Origin: DAIOEK01 sp963721445
GTDB taxonomy: Bacteria > Chloroflexota > Anaerolineae > Anaerolineales > Anaerolineaceae
Assembly (NCBI GenBank): GCA_963721445.1
Contig: CAVRIZ010000005.1
Location: 992,001-1,056,000 of the forward strand
Reading direction: 5' to 3'
Length of the DNA: 64,000 nt
In this document: positions 25,605 through 36,358 of the stretch, one piece after another
How the letters are laid out: each line of letters opens with the position of its first letter
How positions within the stretch are numbered: the stretch's first letter is position 1
The notes under the pieces: model-generated
The model's input: the letters and a program-made list of their open reading frames with translations, nothing else
Told to the model about the DNA's origin: nothing
The model's database searches: none
Position numbers and translations under genes: made by a program

Positions 25605-26346
25605 TGGCTCGACGGAAGATCAGCATTCCGATGATCATTGCGACCAACCCGATCATAGCCCCGGCAAAAATATACGCTCCTTGATTCACGGAACGGGCGA
25701 CAGACAGGTCAAATTTCTGGCTGCGAAATACCTCTATCTCCGGGTGAATCCCGTATGAGGAGGAGGTTAATTGGGTGATCCGGGAGTTCAGTTCTGTTAT
25801 TCGATCACTGTTGGCGGGGTCTGTCGGATCGAGAAGTTGTACAGCTTGTTTCGCCTGTTGAAGGCTTCTTGCATTTTCTACGCCAGTCATGACCGTATCT
25901 GCGAATGCGTTCGACCAGACATTTGCCAGCTTTCTGGCAGTATCAGGATTGGATGAGATACCGTACATCCGCCATCCTCCATCGGAAGGCTGGGATAATT
26001 GAAGCATACCACCCCGAAGTTCTGATATGGTTAGATCGTTTGCCTGCTCCACCACTTTTTCCATCACTACATCCGACCAGGCCAATTCTTCCAGCTTCTG
26101 CGTTTCACGTTCCAGAAAGTAAAATATTTCGCGGTCGGGTGCTGTTGGAAAGACTTCTTCCAGGTTCTGGTCCATCACCACGACAGCCATCGCTCGGTAT
26201 GGTGGCGGAAAAAGACCGTACACTGCCGCACCCAATAATCCTCCTGCCAAAAATGCAATGATCAAAAGTTTCCAGCTCCAGAGAACTGGAACAAGGGAGT
26301 TAAAATTTGGCGCGGATTGCAAGGAGGGGACTCGTTTTTTCTTCAT
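25597..26346 (-). CDS. Chain-length determinant (Wzz-like) protein
   Basis: 249 aa with the two-helix Wzz layout: TM1 at about 24-48 (WSWKLLIIAFLAGGLLGAAV) followed by a proline-rich FPPPYRA turn, a long extracytoplasmic helical domain and TM2 at about 217-240. There is no tyrosine-kinase domain or Walker motif, so it is the short type. It sets modal chain length with the adjacent polymerase gene. Confidence 0.78.
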   Translation of the reverse strand: MKKKRVPSLQSAPNFNSLVPVLWSWKLLIIAFLAGGLLGAAVYGLFPPPYRAMAVVVMDQNLEEVFPTAPDREIFYFLERETQKLEELAWSDVVMEKVVEQANDLTISELRGGMLQLSQPSDGGWRMYGISSNPDTARKLANVWSNAFADTVMTGVENARSLQQAKQAVQLLDPTDPANSDRITELNSRITQLTSSSYGIHPEIEVFRSQKFDLSVARSVNQGAYIFAGAMIGLVAMIIGMLIFRRANG

Positions 26347-26359
26347 TTATTATCCCAAA

Positions 26360-27873
26360 TCAATTTCCTGAGGGTAAAGGTTCCAGCAGGTTGAATAACA
26401 AATACCCATCACCCTGCTCCACTGCGAAGTGACTGGTCAGGTAGTCCTTCACTTCAGGCTGCCTGTTGAACTCCTCGAACCATGTGACCAAAAAATATTG
26501 TTCCCCGGTGATTTGTTTTTCAAGCAGGGATATGACATCCCCTTTATCTTTACCTGCCAGATCACGAATCGCGAGGTCACCGGTGGATGGCCAATTCTCA
26601 ATTGTGTCCCAGCCATAATAAGCCATCCGGTAACCATAATCCTGGGTTAGACCAAGGACTGAACTGTCCCGTAATCGATCCCCCAGATTACGCCAGAATG
26701 CAGGCTCAGATCGGTAATCCTGTCCGAGAAGAAGTAATCTACCGGACAAGAACGACGCCATGATGATCAAAACGAGCAAAGTATTCACCGGGATGACCCA
26801 CTTCTTCTCCCTGACAGCATCAGCCAAATAACTCAGGATCACAGCACCGATGGGAGCCATGGAAATCGCTGCCAGGGGCAGGAACGGGAGCTGGTAATAA
26901 TCATGGGTGCCGATATGGTAGGCGAAGGTCAAACCATATACGATGTACCCCAACCACGCACCCAGGATAAGTCGCTGAGGTTTTCCGCGCTATAAATAGC
27001 GGAATACCCGTCAGATGCTAGCAATAAACCTGGCAAGCCGACCGTGTCGATGACCTGTTTGAACCAGCGTGAATAATTCGCCAGTTCAAACCAGAGAGCG
27101 GGGAAAAACCTGAAGTTGAATTGTTGAGACAGAAATTTTGCTACAAACGTCCCGTAAATGGTATAGATCGCTACAGGTATGAGTGTAAGGATCACCACCC
27201 ACCAGCTTTGTTTATCGCGAATCCCATTCTTCCAGCCGTCCTCCAGCACGACAAACAGGAATGGAAAAAACAGGAAGAAAATCGAGGTGTTCTTAATTAA
27301 TATGGTAAGACCGGTAATGAGCCCGGCAACGACAGCAGGACCAACCGTCTTGTTCTGCCTCCACCGATAGAAAGCCCACCATGAGACGATGATCATGCTG
27401 ACCATCAGGGGGTCCGGCTGGAATGTTCGCGATGCCTGAACCGCGTAGGAGCTGAATAAATAGACGCCCAGTGAGAATAATCCACCATCAGGATTCACCA
27501 GCGAGGCTGTCAGGCTGTATAGTGCCAGCCCTGCTGCCACCCAGAATATAGAAGATAGCAATCGCGCGATCCAGAGATTCTCACCGCCGGTCAGATGGTA
27601 ACCCCAGGCAGTCAGTCTCTCCAGGATGGGCGGTTCTATGACGGCTTCCCGCTTACCCTGCTGAATGGCAGTGCGGACCATCCACTCAGGAGCATCCTGT
27701 ATCTGCGAGTAGTACATCCCCCGTGCCATCAAGGCGGAATGCAATTGGCGGGTGGGATGGATGTCCAATGGCGGATCAGTCAGATCCAACAGGCGAACAC
27801 CCAATCCTGCCACGAGCATCAAAAGCAGGATCACCTTATGAAATAATGGTCTTTCACTAAAATAACCGGTCAA
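26360..27873 (-). CDS. GT-C membrane glycosyltransferase (ArnT/PMT-like), frameshifted
   Basis: Reconstructed to about 504 aa. The first frame (27873 to about 26990) has an N-terminal LGVRLLDLTDPPLDIHPTRQ loop with the acidic residue typical of GT-C enzymes, then about eight helices. The second frame (to 26360) continues YIVYGLTFAYHIGTHDYYQL, LPFLPLAAISMAP, matching the HDYYxLPxxP-type motif of the PF13231 family. One base is missing in the 26981-26990 region. Acts outside the membrane with polyprenyl-phosphate sugar donors. Confidence 0.72.
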
Positions 27874-27894
27874 TGGTTCTCCACAATATGTTCG

Positions 27895-28845
27895 CTACTC
27901 ATTGAGCTTGACTGGTTGCAATTTCCGACGCAGATGCAGATACACCGCTTTTAATTTTCTCATACCCAACATGGCAAGCAGGCAATAGACCATCCGATGC
28001 CATTCCGGCAATACCAGGGCGGGACTGCTCAACATTCCCTTCCAGTACGCCGAGAAAGCCCTGGCGGGTTGATCCGCATCCAATAAGTAGCGGGCATTCA
28101 TCCGATGGGCGCCTGCCCAGATTTTCTTTTTGAGGGATTGGTACTCACTTGCGTAGGCAGGATCGGTTTCCAACCAGCGGGCGATCTGGTACGCCTCCTG
28201 TCCGAACTGGCTGGCCGAAGCCAGATTCTTCGCAGCCGGGTGGAAGCGACCGGCAGCCCAGACTTCCCGCACGTGTTTCAGTTTTCCAAGGCCAGCCAGT
28301 CTCAGCCATAGGTGATGATCCAGTAAAAAGTGGTAGTCTAGCGAAAGCAAACCAGCCTGTATCAATGCGTTCCGGTTCATGAACACAGCGGGTTGATTTA
28401 TGATCTTAAACATCATCAATTCCGCCAGTTGATAATCGCCGCATGGAATTCTGCGGATCGGAGAATCATTTTCATTTACGGAGATCACATCACCGTAGAT
28501 CATTACCGTTTCTGGATTCGCCATCCAGGCATTCGCAGCACTGGCTATAGCACCCGGAATATACATGTCATCCGAATTCAACCAGGCAACCAGATCACCG
28601 GTTGCGTGAGCCAGGCCGTGATTGATCCCATCGGCCTGACCCTTATCCTTTTCAGACACCCACCAGGCAAACCGGTTTTGATAGCGTTTGATAATCTCCA
28701 GGCTCTCATCTGTAGATCCACCATCCACGAGCAGGATCTCCATTCGATCATATTTCTGATTCAAGACAGATAGAATCGTTTTCTCCAGGAAATCTGCCTG
28801 GTTATATGAATTGATCACAATACTGACAAGGGGTTGCTGATCCAT
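27895..28845 (-). CDS. Family 2 glycosyltransferase
   Basis: 316 aa. SIVINSYNQADFLEKTILSV, LVDGGSTDESLEII, GQADGINHGLAHATGD and VAWLNSDDMYIPGA make the nucleotide-sugar domain, nearly parallel to the gene at 20321 (a likely paralog). The 90-residue C-terminal extension is helical with a YLLDADQPARAFSAYWKGML tetratricopeptide-like turn. Sugar specificity unknown. Confidence 0.84.
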   Translation of the reverse strand: MDQQPLVSIVINSYNQADFLEKTILSVLNQKYDRMEILLVDGGSTDESLEIIKRYQNRFAWWVSEKDKGQADGINHGLAHATGDLVAWLNSDDMYIPGAIASAANAWMANPETVMIYGDVISVNENDSPIRRIPCGDYQLAELMMFKIINQPAVFMNRNALIQAGLLSLDYHFLLDHHLWLRLAGLGKLKHVREVWAAGRFHPAAKNLASASQFGQEAYQIARWLETDPAYASEYQSLKKKIWAGAHRMNARYLLDADQPARAFSAYWKGMLSSPALVLPEWHRMVYCLLAMLGMRKLKAVYLHLRRKLQPVKLNE

Positions 28846-28887
28846 AGAATTATCAAACTAATTGTAGTCGATATACCATGTGTGAAA

Positions 28888-29709
28888 TTATAGTTCGGGG
28901 AATAGGCTTTGGTACTCTACCTTTGGAAATATTGTAAGTTTGCCACCCACCGTCGCATCAAGCACTTTCCGTCCATCCGCATGGAATGTGTCCCGGGCGA
29001 GCTGGTACCCCAATTCGGATGTCTCCAGGTCTGGCAACTGCCAGCGAAAACCCTTGCCAAAATACTGTGGGTTGAAATGATTTGGATCATCACCCTGCGA
29101 GACGATCGTGGTATTCGGCTTGCCCTGGGTCACAAAATTATGATCGACGCCGATCAGGACCACTGTGGAAAAGCCCATGTAGTAGGCAAGCTGTAAAGAC
29201 ACATAGGTAACGGTCGCGCTTTCCCAAACCCGTTTTGTGATATCTTTTGAAAATCCAGGACCAGTATAAGTTGAATAGATGAACTGGGTTTGTTCATCCG
29301 GTGTGATCCACTTTCGCGATCGCCAGGAAAAGAATTTTGGCATCGGAAGACCGGCAAAATCTTGCGCGCATTGTTCTATGACCAGGTCATTCATGGAAAC
29401 AAAATAGGTGGTCTGAAAACCCATCTCGGGGAATGCCATATACAAACGGTTCATCCCAAAAGTGAACTCATTTCGTAAGATAGACAGGTCCATTTGTTTC
29501 AGGCTTGGACCATTACCGATGATAAAGCAACGCTTCCCGGCGTGGATGTTGTGATATCTTTTCAGCCTTTGGATGCTGTCTCGCCGCCAGGGGTGCAGAT
29601 AAGCACCCGGCAGGTCCGGGAGTCGTCGTATGCCATCATAAAATGATTTCACTCCCGGTTTTAAAGGGGTGGGAATCAATGAGATCAATTGTTGCTTCAG
29701 GGTTGTCAT
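28888..29709 (-). CDS. DUF115-like putative glycosyltransferase (MptE/CST-I-like fold)
   Basis: 273 aa. GKRCFIIGNGPSLKQMDLSI (58-77) followed by FGMNRLYMAFPEMGFQTTYF resembles the DUF115/6-hydroxymethylpterin diphosphokinase-like group and the CstI sialyltransferase fold, both common in glycan and flagellin loci. IGVDHNFV near 190 may be a second conserved patch. Whether it is a sialyltransferase-like enzyme using CMP-activated sugars, which this locus makes, is inference. It overlaps the following oxidoreductase gene by 4 bp. Confidence 0.6.
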   Translation of the reverse strand: MTTLKQQLISLIPTPLKPGVKSFYDGIRRLPDLPGAYLHPWRRDSIQRLKRYHNIHAGKRCFIIGNGPSLKQMDLSILRNEFTFGMNRLYMAFPEMGFQTTYFVSMNDLVIEQCAQDFAGLPMPKFFSWRSRKWITPDEQTQFIYSTYTGPGFSKDITKRVWESATVTYVSLQLAYYMGFSTVVLIGVDHNFVTQGKPNTTIVSQGDDPNHFNPQYFGKGFRWQLPDLETSELGYQLARDTFHADGRKVLDATVGGKLTIFPKVEYQSLFPEL

Positions 29710-30470
29710 TCCGTGCTCAGCCGGGCAGTAGCGCCTCCATCCACGACCAACGCCTGACCGGTCATAAATGAAGATTGGGTATTGTCTGCCAGGAAGAAGA
29801 TGGCAGATGCGATTTCCGCCGGCTGCCCCACCCTTCCGTTCACTGTCTTTCGAGCCAGATTTTCCAATCGATCCATTACGGATCCGCCATCCAGATGTCC
29901 CCGTTCAAGTCCAGCTCGAAGCATCGGGGTATCGACCGCTCCGGGCAAGATGGCGTTCACACGAATGTTATCTGGTGCAAATTCGATTGCCATTGCCCGG
30001 GTGAGAGCGAGTAAGCCGCCCTTGCTGGCTGCATATGCCGCGATATTGGCTGATGTTGCAATGGCATGCACCGATGAAACGTTCACCAATGCACCTCCCC
30101 CTGCCTTCACCAGTAGAGGATGCGCCAATTTCGCCCCGAGAAATACCGAACGGAGGTTGGACGTCATCACTGCATCCCATTCTTCAACTGAGGTCTGCAG
30201 GATAGGTTTTGCGATCTGAAGAGCCGCATTATTCACAACGGCATTCAGGTGATGGCTGAAATGATAGGTGTCGTCGTATACCCGTTTAATATCATCCGGG
30301 TTGGATATATCCGCCTGTATGAATAAACCGGCATCGGGAAAGTCGTTCGCCATTTTGGAACGATCGACTCCGATGACTTTCCACCCCTTTTCGAAAAACA
30401 ATTTCACCGTTGCTCTGCCAACGCCGCCGGACGCGCCGGTGATCAAGACCGTCATCACCTGTGGTGTCAT
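29706..30470 (-). CDS. Short-chain dehydrogenase/reductase
   Basis: 254 aa classical SDR. TGASGGVGRAT (11-21) binds NAD(P), NNAALQI near 86, SSVHAI with catalytic Ser near 137, and YAASKGG (Tyr and Lys) near 150. The C-terminus SSFMTGQALVVDGGATARL is standard. It overlaps both neighbours by 4 bp. Likely modifies a sugar or acyl precursor for the polysaccharide. Confidence 0.82.
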   Translation of the reverse strand: MTPQVMTVLITGASGGVGRATVKLFFEKGWKVIGVDRSKMANDFPDAGLFIQADISNPDDIKRVYDDTYHFSHHLNAVVNNAALQIAKPILQTSVEEWDAVMTSNLRSVFLGAKLAHPLLVKAGGGALVNVSSVHAIATSANIAAYAASKGGLLALTRAMAIEFAPDNIRVNAILPGAVDTPMLRAGLERGHLDGGSVMDRLENLARKTVNGRVGQPAEIASAIFFLADNTQSSFMTGQALVVDGGATARLSTE

Positions 30471-31449
30471 ACGTTTTCTCCAGACTCGTAGAATTTGGAT
30501 AGATCCGAGCAGGGAATCTTTAAGCCTTCCAGTAGGTTTCGGATCGAATTCCAGTGTACTTTCTCCCAGGCTGCCGGACTTGAATTGGAGTTATGAGGGG
30601 CAATTAACACCTGGTCCAACTTCAATAATGGGCTTTCCGGCGGAAGCGGTTCGTTTTCGAAAACATCCAAACCGGCTCCACCCAATTGACCGCTCAATAG
30701 CGCATCAATCAGGGCAGGCTCGTCAACGATGGAACCGCGTGCTGTGTTGATCAGGACCGCTCCGGTTTTTACCGCCGCCAGCCTCTCGCTGTTGATCAGG
30801 TGAAAGCTGGTGGGATTAAGGTCACAGTTGATACTCACGAAATCGGACCTTGCCAGCAGATCCTCAAGGGATGTCATTTCCACGCCATACTGCGGATAGA
30901 AAATCAGGGTCGATCTCGATGATATCATTCCCGAGTAAGGTCATATCAAATCCATGTGCTTTTCGGAGAACGGCTTTACCAATATTTCCAACACCGATGA
31001 CTCCAAGCGTGCATTCGTGTAAGGCTTTGCCCGGAATTTTCTCTCCAATCACCCTGTTTCATCTCCCGGTCCATCCACGGAAGTTTGCGTGCGAAAGATA
31101 GAATATATCCCAATACGGTGTCTGAGACTGGGATGGTGAATGCATTGGTCGTTCTGCGCACCTGGATCCCAAGCCTGGTTGCGCTGGCGTGATTGATCGA
31201 ATCGATCCCTGTTCCCCACTTGGATATCACTTTCAACCGGGGAACGCAAGCCTCAATCACGCGGGTGGTAAACCGATCATCGCCGCACAACACGCCATCG
31301 AATTTTCCCGCATATTGTAGGAGTTCATTCTCGGATAAGCGTTCGTGCACTTCCGGGATGATCAATTCAACCTGATAATGCTGAAAAACAGGTTTGAATC
31401 TCTCCACAAATGGGATCATGTATGGTGCGGATAGTAACACTGTCTTCAT
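30467..31449 (-). CDS. D-2-hydroxyacid dehydrogenase, twice frameshifted
   Basis: Reconstructed to 326 aa from ATG 31449 (AAGGA upstream). Three frames in turn encode the substrate half (KWGTGIDSINHASATRLGIQ), the Rossmann core (GVIGVGNIGKAVLRKAHGFD) and the rest (LINTARGSIVDEPALIDALL, LDVFENEPLP, APHNSNSS). The R...E...H catalytic triad residues are present across the pieces (TARGS, ENEPL, PHNS). Removing one A from 31037-31040 and one T from 30900-30903 (plus-strand T and A runs) restores one frame. Reduces 2-keto acids or related intermediates; role here unknown. Overlaps the SDR by 4 bp. Confidence 0.75.
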
Positions 31450-31457
31450 AGGTATCC

Positions 31458-33038
31458 TTATTGTGCCGGGCATTCAACCGGAATCATATAGGTCGATCTA
31501 TCCGGTTTGGACGAATAGCTTTGATCAGGCAGTAGGTCAAAATGCTGACCGAAATATTGATTCAATACAATTCTAAACGAATTTACCGGTGATATCGTTG
31601 GATACAAGTTGGAGGTTCCATCACCGGGAAGATAGTAGGCATTCAAGATCTCATAATACTTGCTCTCGCCGGCTCGCTCAGCCCCGTGATCGCCTTGAAT
31701 GATGATAACAGGCGGATTTTTAGACTTTTCCAATAACGTGTCAACGATCTCACGCATTTTCTTATCGGAAAAGATCAGGGTGTCCTTATACCCTTTATAA
31801 TATTCGTCCTGACCTTGTCTCGGTTTCATCACATGGAATGCGAGAGTGGTTGGATCTCCATTGCGATCAAAAACAAAGGGGGGATGCGTAGTGCTTAGGT
31901 GAACAAATACCAACTTGGGACCACTGATATCAGGAACCTCTTTTAATTTTTCATACGTAAAAAGGGTAAGTGTTCGACGATAGGTTTCCTCAGCGTCGTT
32001 CGCCTGCTGGATATTCGCATCCACAATGGTTGCCAACATGGTGCTGCGCAGGAAAAGTGTATCGAAACTGCTCAAGCTGCTCAGAATTGATTTTGTTCCA
32101 AGCGCCGCGCTGGTGGGAATGAAGTAGTAATCCGCATCAAACCATTCGGTAAAGTTATAACCGGTCTCGAATGCTACCGTTTTATATCCCAATCCCTTCA
32201 ATATTTGTCGGATGGGATTGTGCCGGATCCCTTTACCCAGGCTGGTTACTTCCAACTTGGAAGGATCTTTGAGGTAGTCCATATTCAGGGATAGATACAG
32301 GGAAAGGTTTGTCTGGTTGTAGTTAGCCTTGCTGCATTCAGCGATGTAAAAACCTTTGGACTTCAAATAGTTCAGGAACTCAGAATTATCATACTGGTAT
32401 TCCGATTTAAGAATATCGCTTCTGCTGTAGGTATCTAAAATGATGTAATAAATATCCGGCAAGTATCCGGCTGTCTGGGTTGTACTTGAGATATCTTCCA
32501 CTTTTTCGGTGAATGCTTTAACCGTAATTTGAGCGTTCAATTGTCGGTAAATTATTTGGCCAACTGGAAGGAGAACCAACACCACACTTACGAAGGTGAT
32601 CACCTGTCCAATAGAGGATTGAACCTGCCTGCCACGCAGAATCAACCACAAAACGATGACGAGAATCACCAGCCAGAGCGGGAAAAGAAATCGATGCCTG
32701 CCAATGAGGATCCCGCCGAGGCTTGATCCTTCGACCAGGGTGTAGATATGTCCATAGGAGAAAAAGAATAACTCCAGGGCGATCGTTAGCAATGCAGCTT
32801 TATCCGTCTTCCGGGTAACGAGATAGAAGACCGTATAAGCAAGGATTGCAAATCCAATAGAAAATAAGATCGGGAGGAATACTTTATCAAAACCGATCTG
32901 CCCCTGATTCGCAGCGAACAAAGCCAGAGGTGGATAAAGGCTGATGATAAATGGATAGATTGTAGAAGTCTTAAATGAATTCTTTAATTTGATCACTCGA
33001 GTTCGCTTTTCATTCCCACGTAATAAGTATAAAACCAA
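31458..33038 (-). CDS. Membrane-anchored alkaline-phosphatase-superfamily enzyme, copy 1
   Basis: 526 aa. About five N-terminal transmembrane helices (residues 26-165) and a long extracytoplasmic domain, the same layout as LtaS and EptA phospho-group transferases. Superfamily motifs: IYYIILDTYSRSDIL (metal-binding Asp), NYNQTNLSLYLSLN where the Thr is the probable nucleophile, FVHLSTTHPPFVF and IIIQGDHGAE. Paralogs at 34772 and 41772 share every motif. The start is uncertain: TTG 33038 or GTG 32996. Likely transfers or removes a phospho- or sulfo-group on the exported glycan or its lipid carrier. Substrate is inference. Confidence 0.65.
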   Translation of the reverse strand: MVLYLLRGNEKRTRVIKLKNSFKTSTIYPFIISLYPPLALFAANQGQIGFDKVFLPILFSIGFAILAYTVFYLVTRKTDKAALLTIALELFFFSYGHIYTLVEGSSLGGILIGRHRFLFPLWLVILVIVLWLILRGRQVQSSIGQVITFVSVVLVLLPVGQIIYRQLNAQITVKAFTEKVEDISSTTQTAGYLPDIYYIILDTYSRSDILKSEYQYDNSEFLNYLKSKGFYIAECSKANYNQTNLSLYLSLNMDYLKDPSKLEVTSLGKGIRHNPIRQILKGLGYKTVAFETGYNFTEWFDADYYFIPTSAALGTKSILSSLSSFDTLFLRSTMLATIVDANIQQANDAEETYRRTLTLFTYEKLKEVPDISGPKLVFVHLSTTHPPFVFDRNGDPTTLAFHVMKPRQGQDEYYKGYKDTLIFSDKKMREIVDTLLEKSKNPPVIIIQGDHGAERAGESKYYEILNAYYLPGDGTSNLYPTISPVNSFRIVLNQYFGQHFDLLPDQSYSSKPDRSTYMIPVECPAQ

Positions 33039-33091
33039 GGAATTTTACTTATCGGCTTTTATTGAAGATTGTAAATTCTCTCACCGAAGAA

Positions 33092-33763
33092 TTATTTTCG
33101 CAAGGACAACATCAGCTCCGCCATCCGGAAATCGGTTTCCTCATCCACATCCCAGGCTTCTTCCGGTGTGATCTCAAACATCATGGGGCGCTCTCCCACC
33201 CGATTCCTCTTTAACTCCAGGCTCTCCCGAGTAAAGAGATACATGCAGGAATTTTCCTCGTAGACGGGTGGTAGGTCCTGGGTTTGGATCAATACCGCCG
33301 GGTTGTGATTGATCGGTCGACCCAGCTGGTCCCAGAATCGGACCTGACGCCTTGTAACACTAAACATCGAATCATAAGCGGGGTATTTAGCCAAAAATCT
33401 TCGGATGCCGTTTGAGATCGTGGCTGCAGAAAGAAGCGGATTCGTTGAATGAGTTTGCAGATAAAAATCGGCTTTCACACTTTGGGTATCAAAAAGCAGT
33501 ATTTCGTTCATTGGAATCGTGTCTGCCCGAAGGTGGTCTGGTCGGTGTAAGCGGATAACCGTGGGAAAATCCCGTTCCAGTGATTCCAGAATGACAGGAC
33601 TGTCTGTATCCACGACTACTTGCTGAATTTCCGGCACTTTTAGTAGGGTTTCTACGATATGAGCGAAGAGTGGCTTTCCCGCCATCTCGCGGTAATTCTT
33701 TCCGGGCACCCGTTGAGAGTGGTGACGCATCGGCACTAATGCAGCAATTTGTGGTTGAGACAT
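33092..33763 (-). CDS. Acylneuraminate cytidylyltransferase family protein
   Basis: 223 aa from ATG 33763 (AAGGGG upstream). ALVPMRHHSQRVPGKNYREM is the nucleotide-binding signature, here with HHSQRVPGKN in place of the usual GSKG-type loop; later QTHSTNPLLSAATI and DVDEETDFRMAE are standard NeuA segments, the last with the acidic metal site. Activates a nonulosonic or similar acidic sugar to its CMP form. Belongs with the two NeuB-type synthases of this locus. It lacks the C-terminal phosphatase of the gene at 45939. Confidence 0.75.
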   Translation of the reverse strand: MSQPQIAALVPMRHHSQRVPGKNYREMAGKPLFAHIVETLLKVPEIQQVVVDTDSPVILESLERDFPTVIRLHRPDHLRADTIPMNEILLFDTQSVKADFYLQTHSTNPLLSAATISNGIRRFLAKYPAYDSMFSVTRRQVRFWDQLGRPINHNPAVLIQTQDLPPVYEENSCMYLFTRESLELKRNRVGERPMMFEITPEEAWDVDEETDFRMAELMLSLRK

Positions 33764-33774
33764 GGCAGACCCCT

Positions 33775-34731
33775 TCAATGGTTTTCTTTATTATACTGAA
33801 TCGGTGCGATCTTTCGGGGTTGGCCCTCAGCCCGGGATATCTGCTGGTTTGGATAATAGAATCGTTGTCTCAATTGAAGCGTCAATGGACCGGATTGGTT
33901 ATATCCCTGGTAGGTTCCCCAAAACTGCATAAATCGAAACCAGATGATCTCTTGCCAGACTTTAGCCAATAGATCCTGGTTCCTTGCTTCTTTGTAATCA
34001 TGCCAGATATTGACCCAGAGTAATCGAAAGAAATCCCGGAGACCAAATTTCTCCTGGGGGAAGATCCGTTTGAATGCCATACCTTCCCGAAGGTATCGGT
34101 TCATCACTCCGCGCGGAGATTCGTCATGGACATGAATGATCTCCGCCTCGGGGACATATTGGATCAGTTTTCCCTGCTGATAAATCCGATTTGCCCAATC
34201 CAGATCTTCCAATCCGGGTAACATCTCATCAAATGGATTGGTTTCCCATAATGACTTACGAATGGCTGCATTTGCATTGTTGCAGAATGGATGTGCCTGG
34301 ACAGGGTTGTATACATCGGGGAACCATTGTTTGAATATCTGGTGTTCCGCGAATTTACTCTGGCTGTTTCCGCGCTGTTTTCCATAAGACAGCCCAACAT
34401 TCGGATTCTCGAACGGCCTCAGAAGAACCTCCAACCAATCGGGGTAGACCGGGTAGACATGAGCGCTGGCAAAAACCACCAGCTCTCCACTTGCCTGGGA
34501 AATGCCCAGGTTCAGGGAACGCCCAAAAGTAAAATCAGCCGGGTTTATTTGGACCAGTTTGATCGGGTAGCTGCTGGCAATCTCAATCGTCCTATCTGTG
34601 GAACCCGAATCGACCAGAATGATCTCGATCGGTTGTACACTCTGATGGGTGATCCCCTGAAGAAGGCGGTCAATATGCTTCTCTTCATTGTGGGCTCGAA
34701 TAACAATGGAACAGGAAGGGGTATCAGACAT
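33775..34731 (-). CDS. Family 2 glycosyltransferase
   Basis: 318 aa. SIVIRAHNEEKHIDRLLQGI, ILVDSGSTDRTIEIA, FGRSLNLGISQASGELVVF and the ASAHVYP segment (in place of a plain DxD) followed by NNANAAIRKSLWE and LEDLDWANRI (ED motif). This resembles the rhamnosyltransferase-like WcaA branch. C-terminal helices are basic. It overlaps nothing; 11 bp ahead of the NeuA-like gene. Confidence 0.82.
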   Translation of the reverse strand: MSDTPSCSIVIRAHNEEKHIDRLLQGITHQSVQPIEIILVDSGSTDRTIEIASSYPIKLVQINPADFTFGRSLNLGISQASGELVVFASAHVYPVYPDWLEVLLRPFENPNVGLSYGKQRGNSQSKFAEHQIFKQWFPDVYNPVQAHPFCNNANAAIRKSLWETNPFDEMLPGLEDLDWANRIYQQGKLIQYVPEAEIIHVHDESPRGVMNRYLREGMAFKRIFPQEKFGLRDFFRLLWVNIWHDYKEARNQDLLAKVWQEIIWFRFMQFWGTYQGYNQSGPLTLQLRQRFYYPNQQISRAEGQPRKIAPIQYNKENH

Positions 34732-34771
34732 TTTGGTTACAATCTGTCGATTTGAGCAGGGTTGTCTTCAT

Positions 34772-36312
34772 TTATTGAATTCTACAGGGAGCCGATGCAT
34801 CAAGTGTGGTAAACAAGAATGGATCCTTATTGATGTTGGATGACGCATAGTGGTTTGGATGCAACGGAATCTCACTCTTAAAAAGGTCATTAAAAACAAC
34901 CGGAAAAATATTTACCGGTGATAGATCGGATGGGAGAGAATTGGGATTGGATAACCCATATATTGACAACAGTATCGAGTTTCGTCCCGGAGCCAGTACC
35001 CCATGGTCTCCCTGTAATATGATCACAGGTTTCTTGTTTGCTGTCTAGCTATGATCGATTTCAAGACAGGCAGAAGTTCCGAATTGGTATACTGCAAGAC
35101 CCGCTGGTACCCGTCAATCAGATATTCGGTGTTGGCTGGAAATCCTTCATACAAATAATAATTCTTATCGACGATCGGTGAACCGTCTGGATTGAAGATG
35201 TAAGGTCGATGGGTTGTTACCAGGTGGATAAAAACAAATTTGGGTCCGGGAATGGTGGGGATGGAAGGGATTTTTGAAATAATAAATTTCTGGCGTTGGA
35301 ATTTATCGCTGAATTCGAAACCGATCCCAAGGGCTCGAGCGAAATCCTGATTTCCCTTCAGCGCCGAAACTATGGTGTTCTCTACTGCGAGTACTTCAAA
35401 AGCGGTTAGATAGGGAGCGAAATATGGTTTCGATATTACGGAAAAATGGATATCCGCGTTTACCATATCGGTAAAAGGATAGCCAGTTTCGAATGCCACG
35501 ATCTGGTACCCCTTCTCACGGAATTTTTCCACCACCTTGCTATTCAGGATATATGAATCCAAGATCGTCTCATCTTTATTTTCTGGAACAATTTCATTAC
35601 TCAGCTTGTCAAGGTAATCCATGTTCAATGAACTTGCCAGAGATAGTCGTGTGGCACTGTAATTACTCAAGCTGCAATCTGCAACAAAGAATCCCATACC
35701 TCGTATTTCATTCAGGAAAGGACTGTTGTCATACTTGAGGTATTCCTTAATATAATCTTCCCTGCTATAGCTGTCCAAAAGAAAGTAGTATACGTCTGGT
35801 AAGGTTGTCGCATTGGCGTTTACGGGGGCTGAAGGTAAATTGAGTTGCTGTTTTGGAGGAAGTTTGATCTTATCCGCATGAAACACCACCTGTGTGATAG
35901 GCATCACCAATAGAACTATCGCGATGATATTTCCATAAAAAACCCATGATCCCAATCTATCCTTTTTTTGTGCAATCACCCACCAGATGATCGATCCAAA
36001 CAGGAGAAAGATAAGTGGTGCTAAGATTCGATGGCGACCAAGAATAACCCCGCTTAATTCGACTCCCTTGATCAAGTTGTAAATGATCCCATATGATGAG
36101 AACAAGATGATTATCAGGGCAGCGATAAATCCTGCCCGGATTGAATCTTTCAGCACAATTCGAAGAATACCCCAAAGAACCAAAGTGAAGATAAGATAGA
36201 ACAAAACCGGACGTATCAGGTTCAATACGTTCACTTCCGTTATATTTGAACTATACAATGCCGCGATCGGGTATAAGGCAATGCAGAGAACAAACCAGGG
36301 GAATTTTTTCAT
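34772..36312 (-). CDS. Membrane-anchored alkaline-phosphatase-superfamily enzyme, copy 2 (frameshifted)
   Basis: Reconstructed to about 513 aa. Long frame: five transmembrane helices, then VYYFLLDSYSREDYI, NYSATRLSLASSLNMDYL and FIHLVTTHRPYIF. The second frame (34772-35026) supplies IILQGDHGVLAPG and a shorter tail SPVNIFPVVFNDLF. One base is missing around 35031-35042. Thr in NYSATRLSL is the probable nucleophile, as in the other two copies. A broken protein would lack the GDHG metal site, so sequence error is the better explanation. Confidence 0.68.
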
Positions 36313-36358
36313 CTGTCCTTTATACCGCTTTCAATGATGTTTTACTCATCCTTTGAGA

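Noticed and set aside
29782..30219. 145-codon plus-strand ORF
   Set aside because: Antisense shadow of the short-chain dehydrogenase at 29706-30470, whose motifs are complete.
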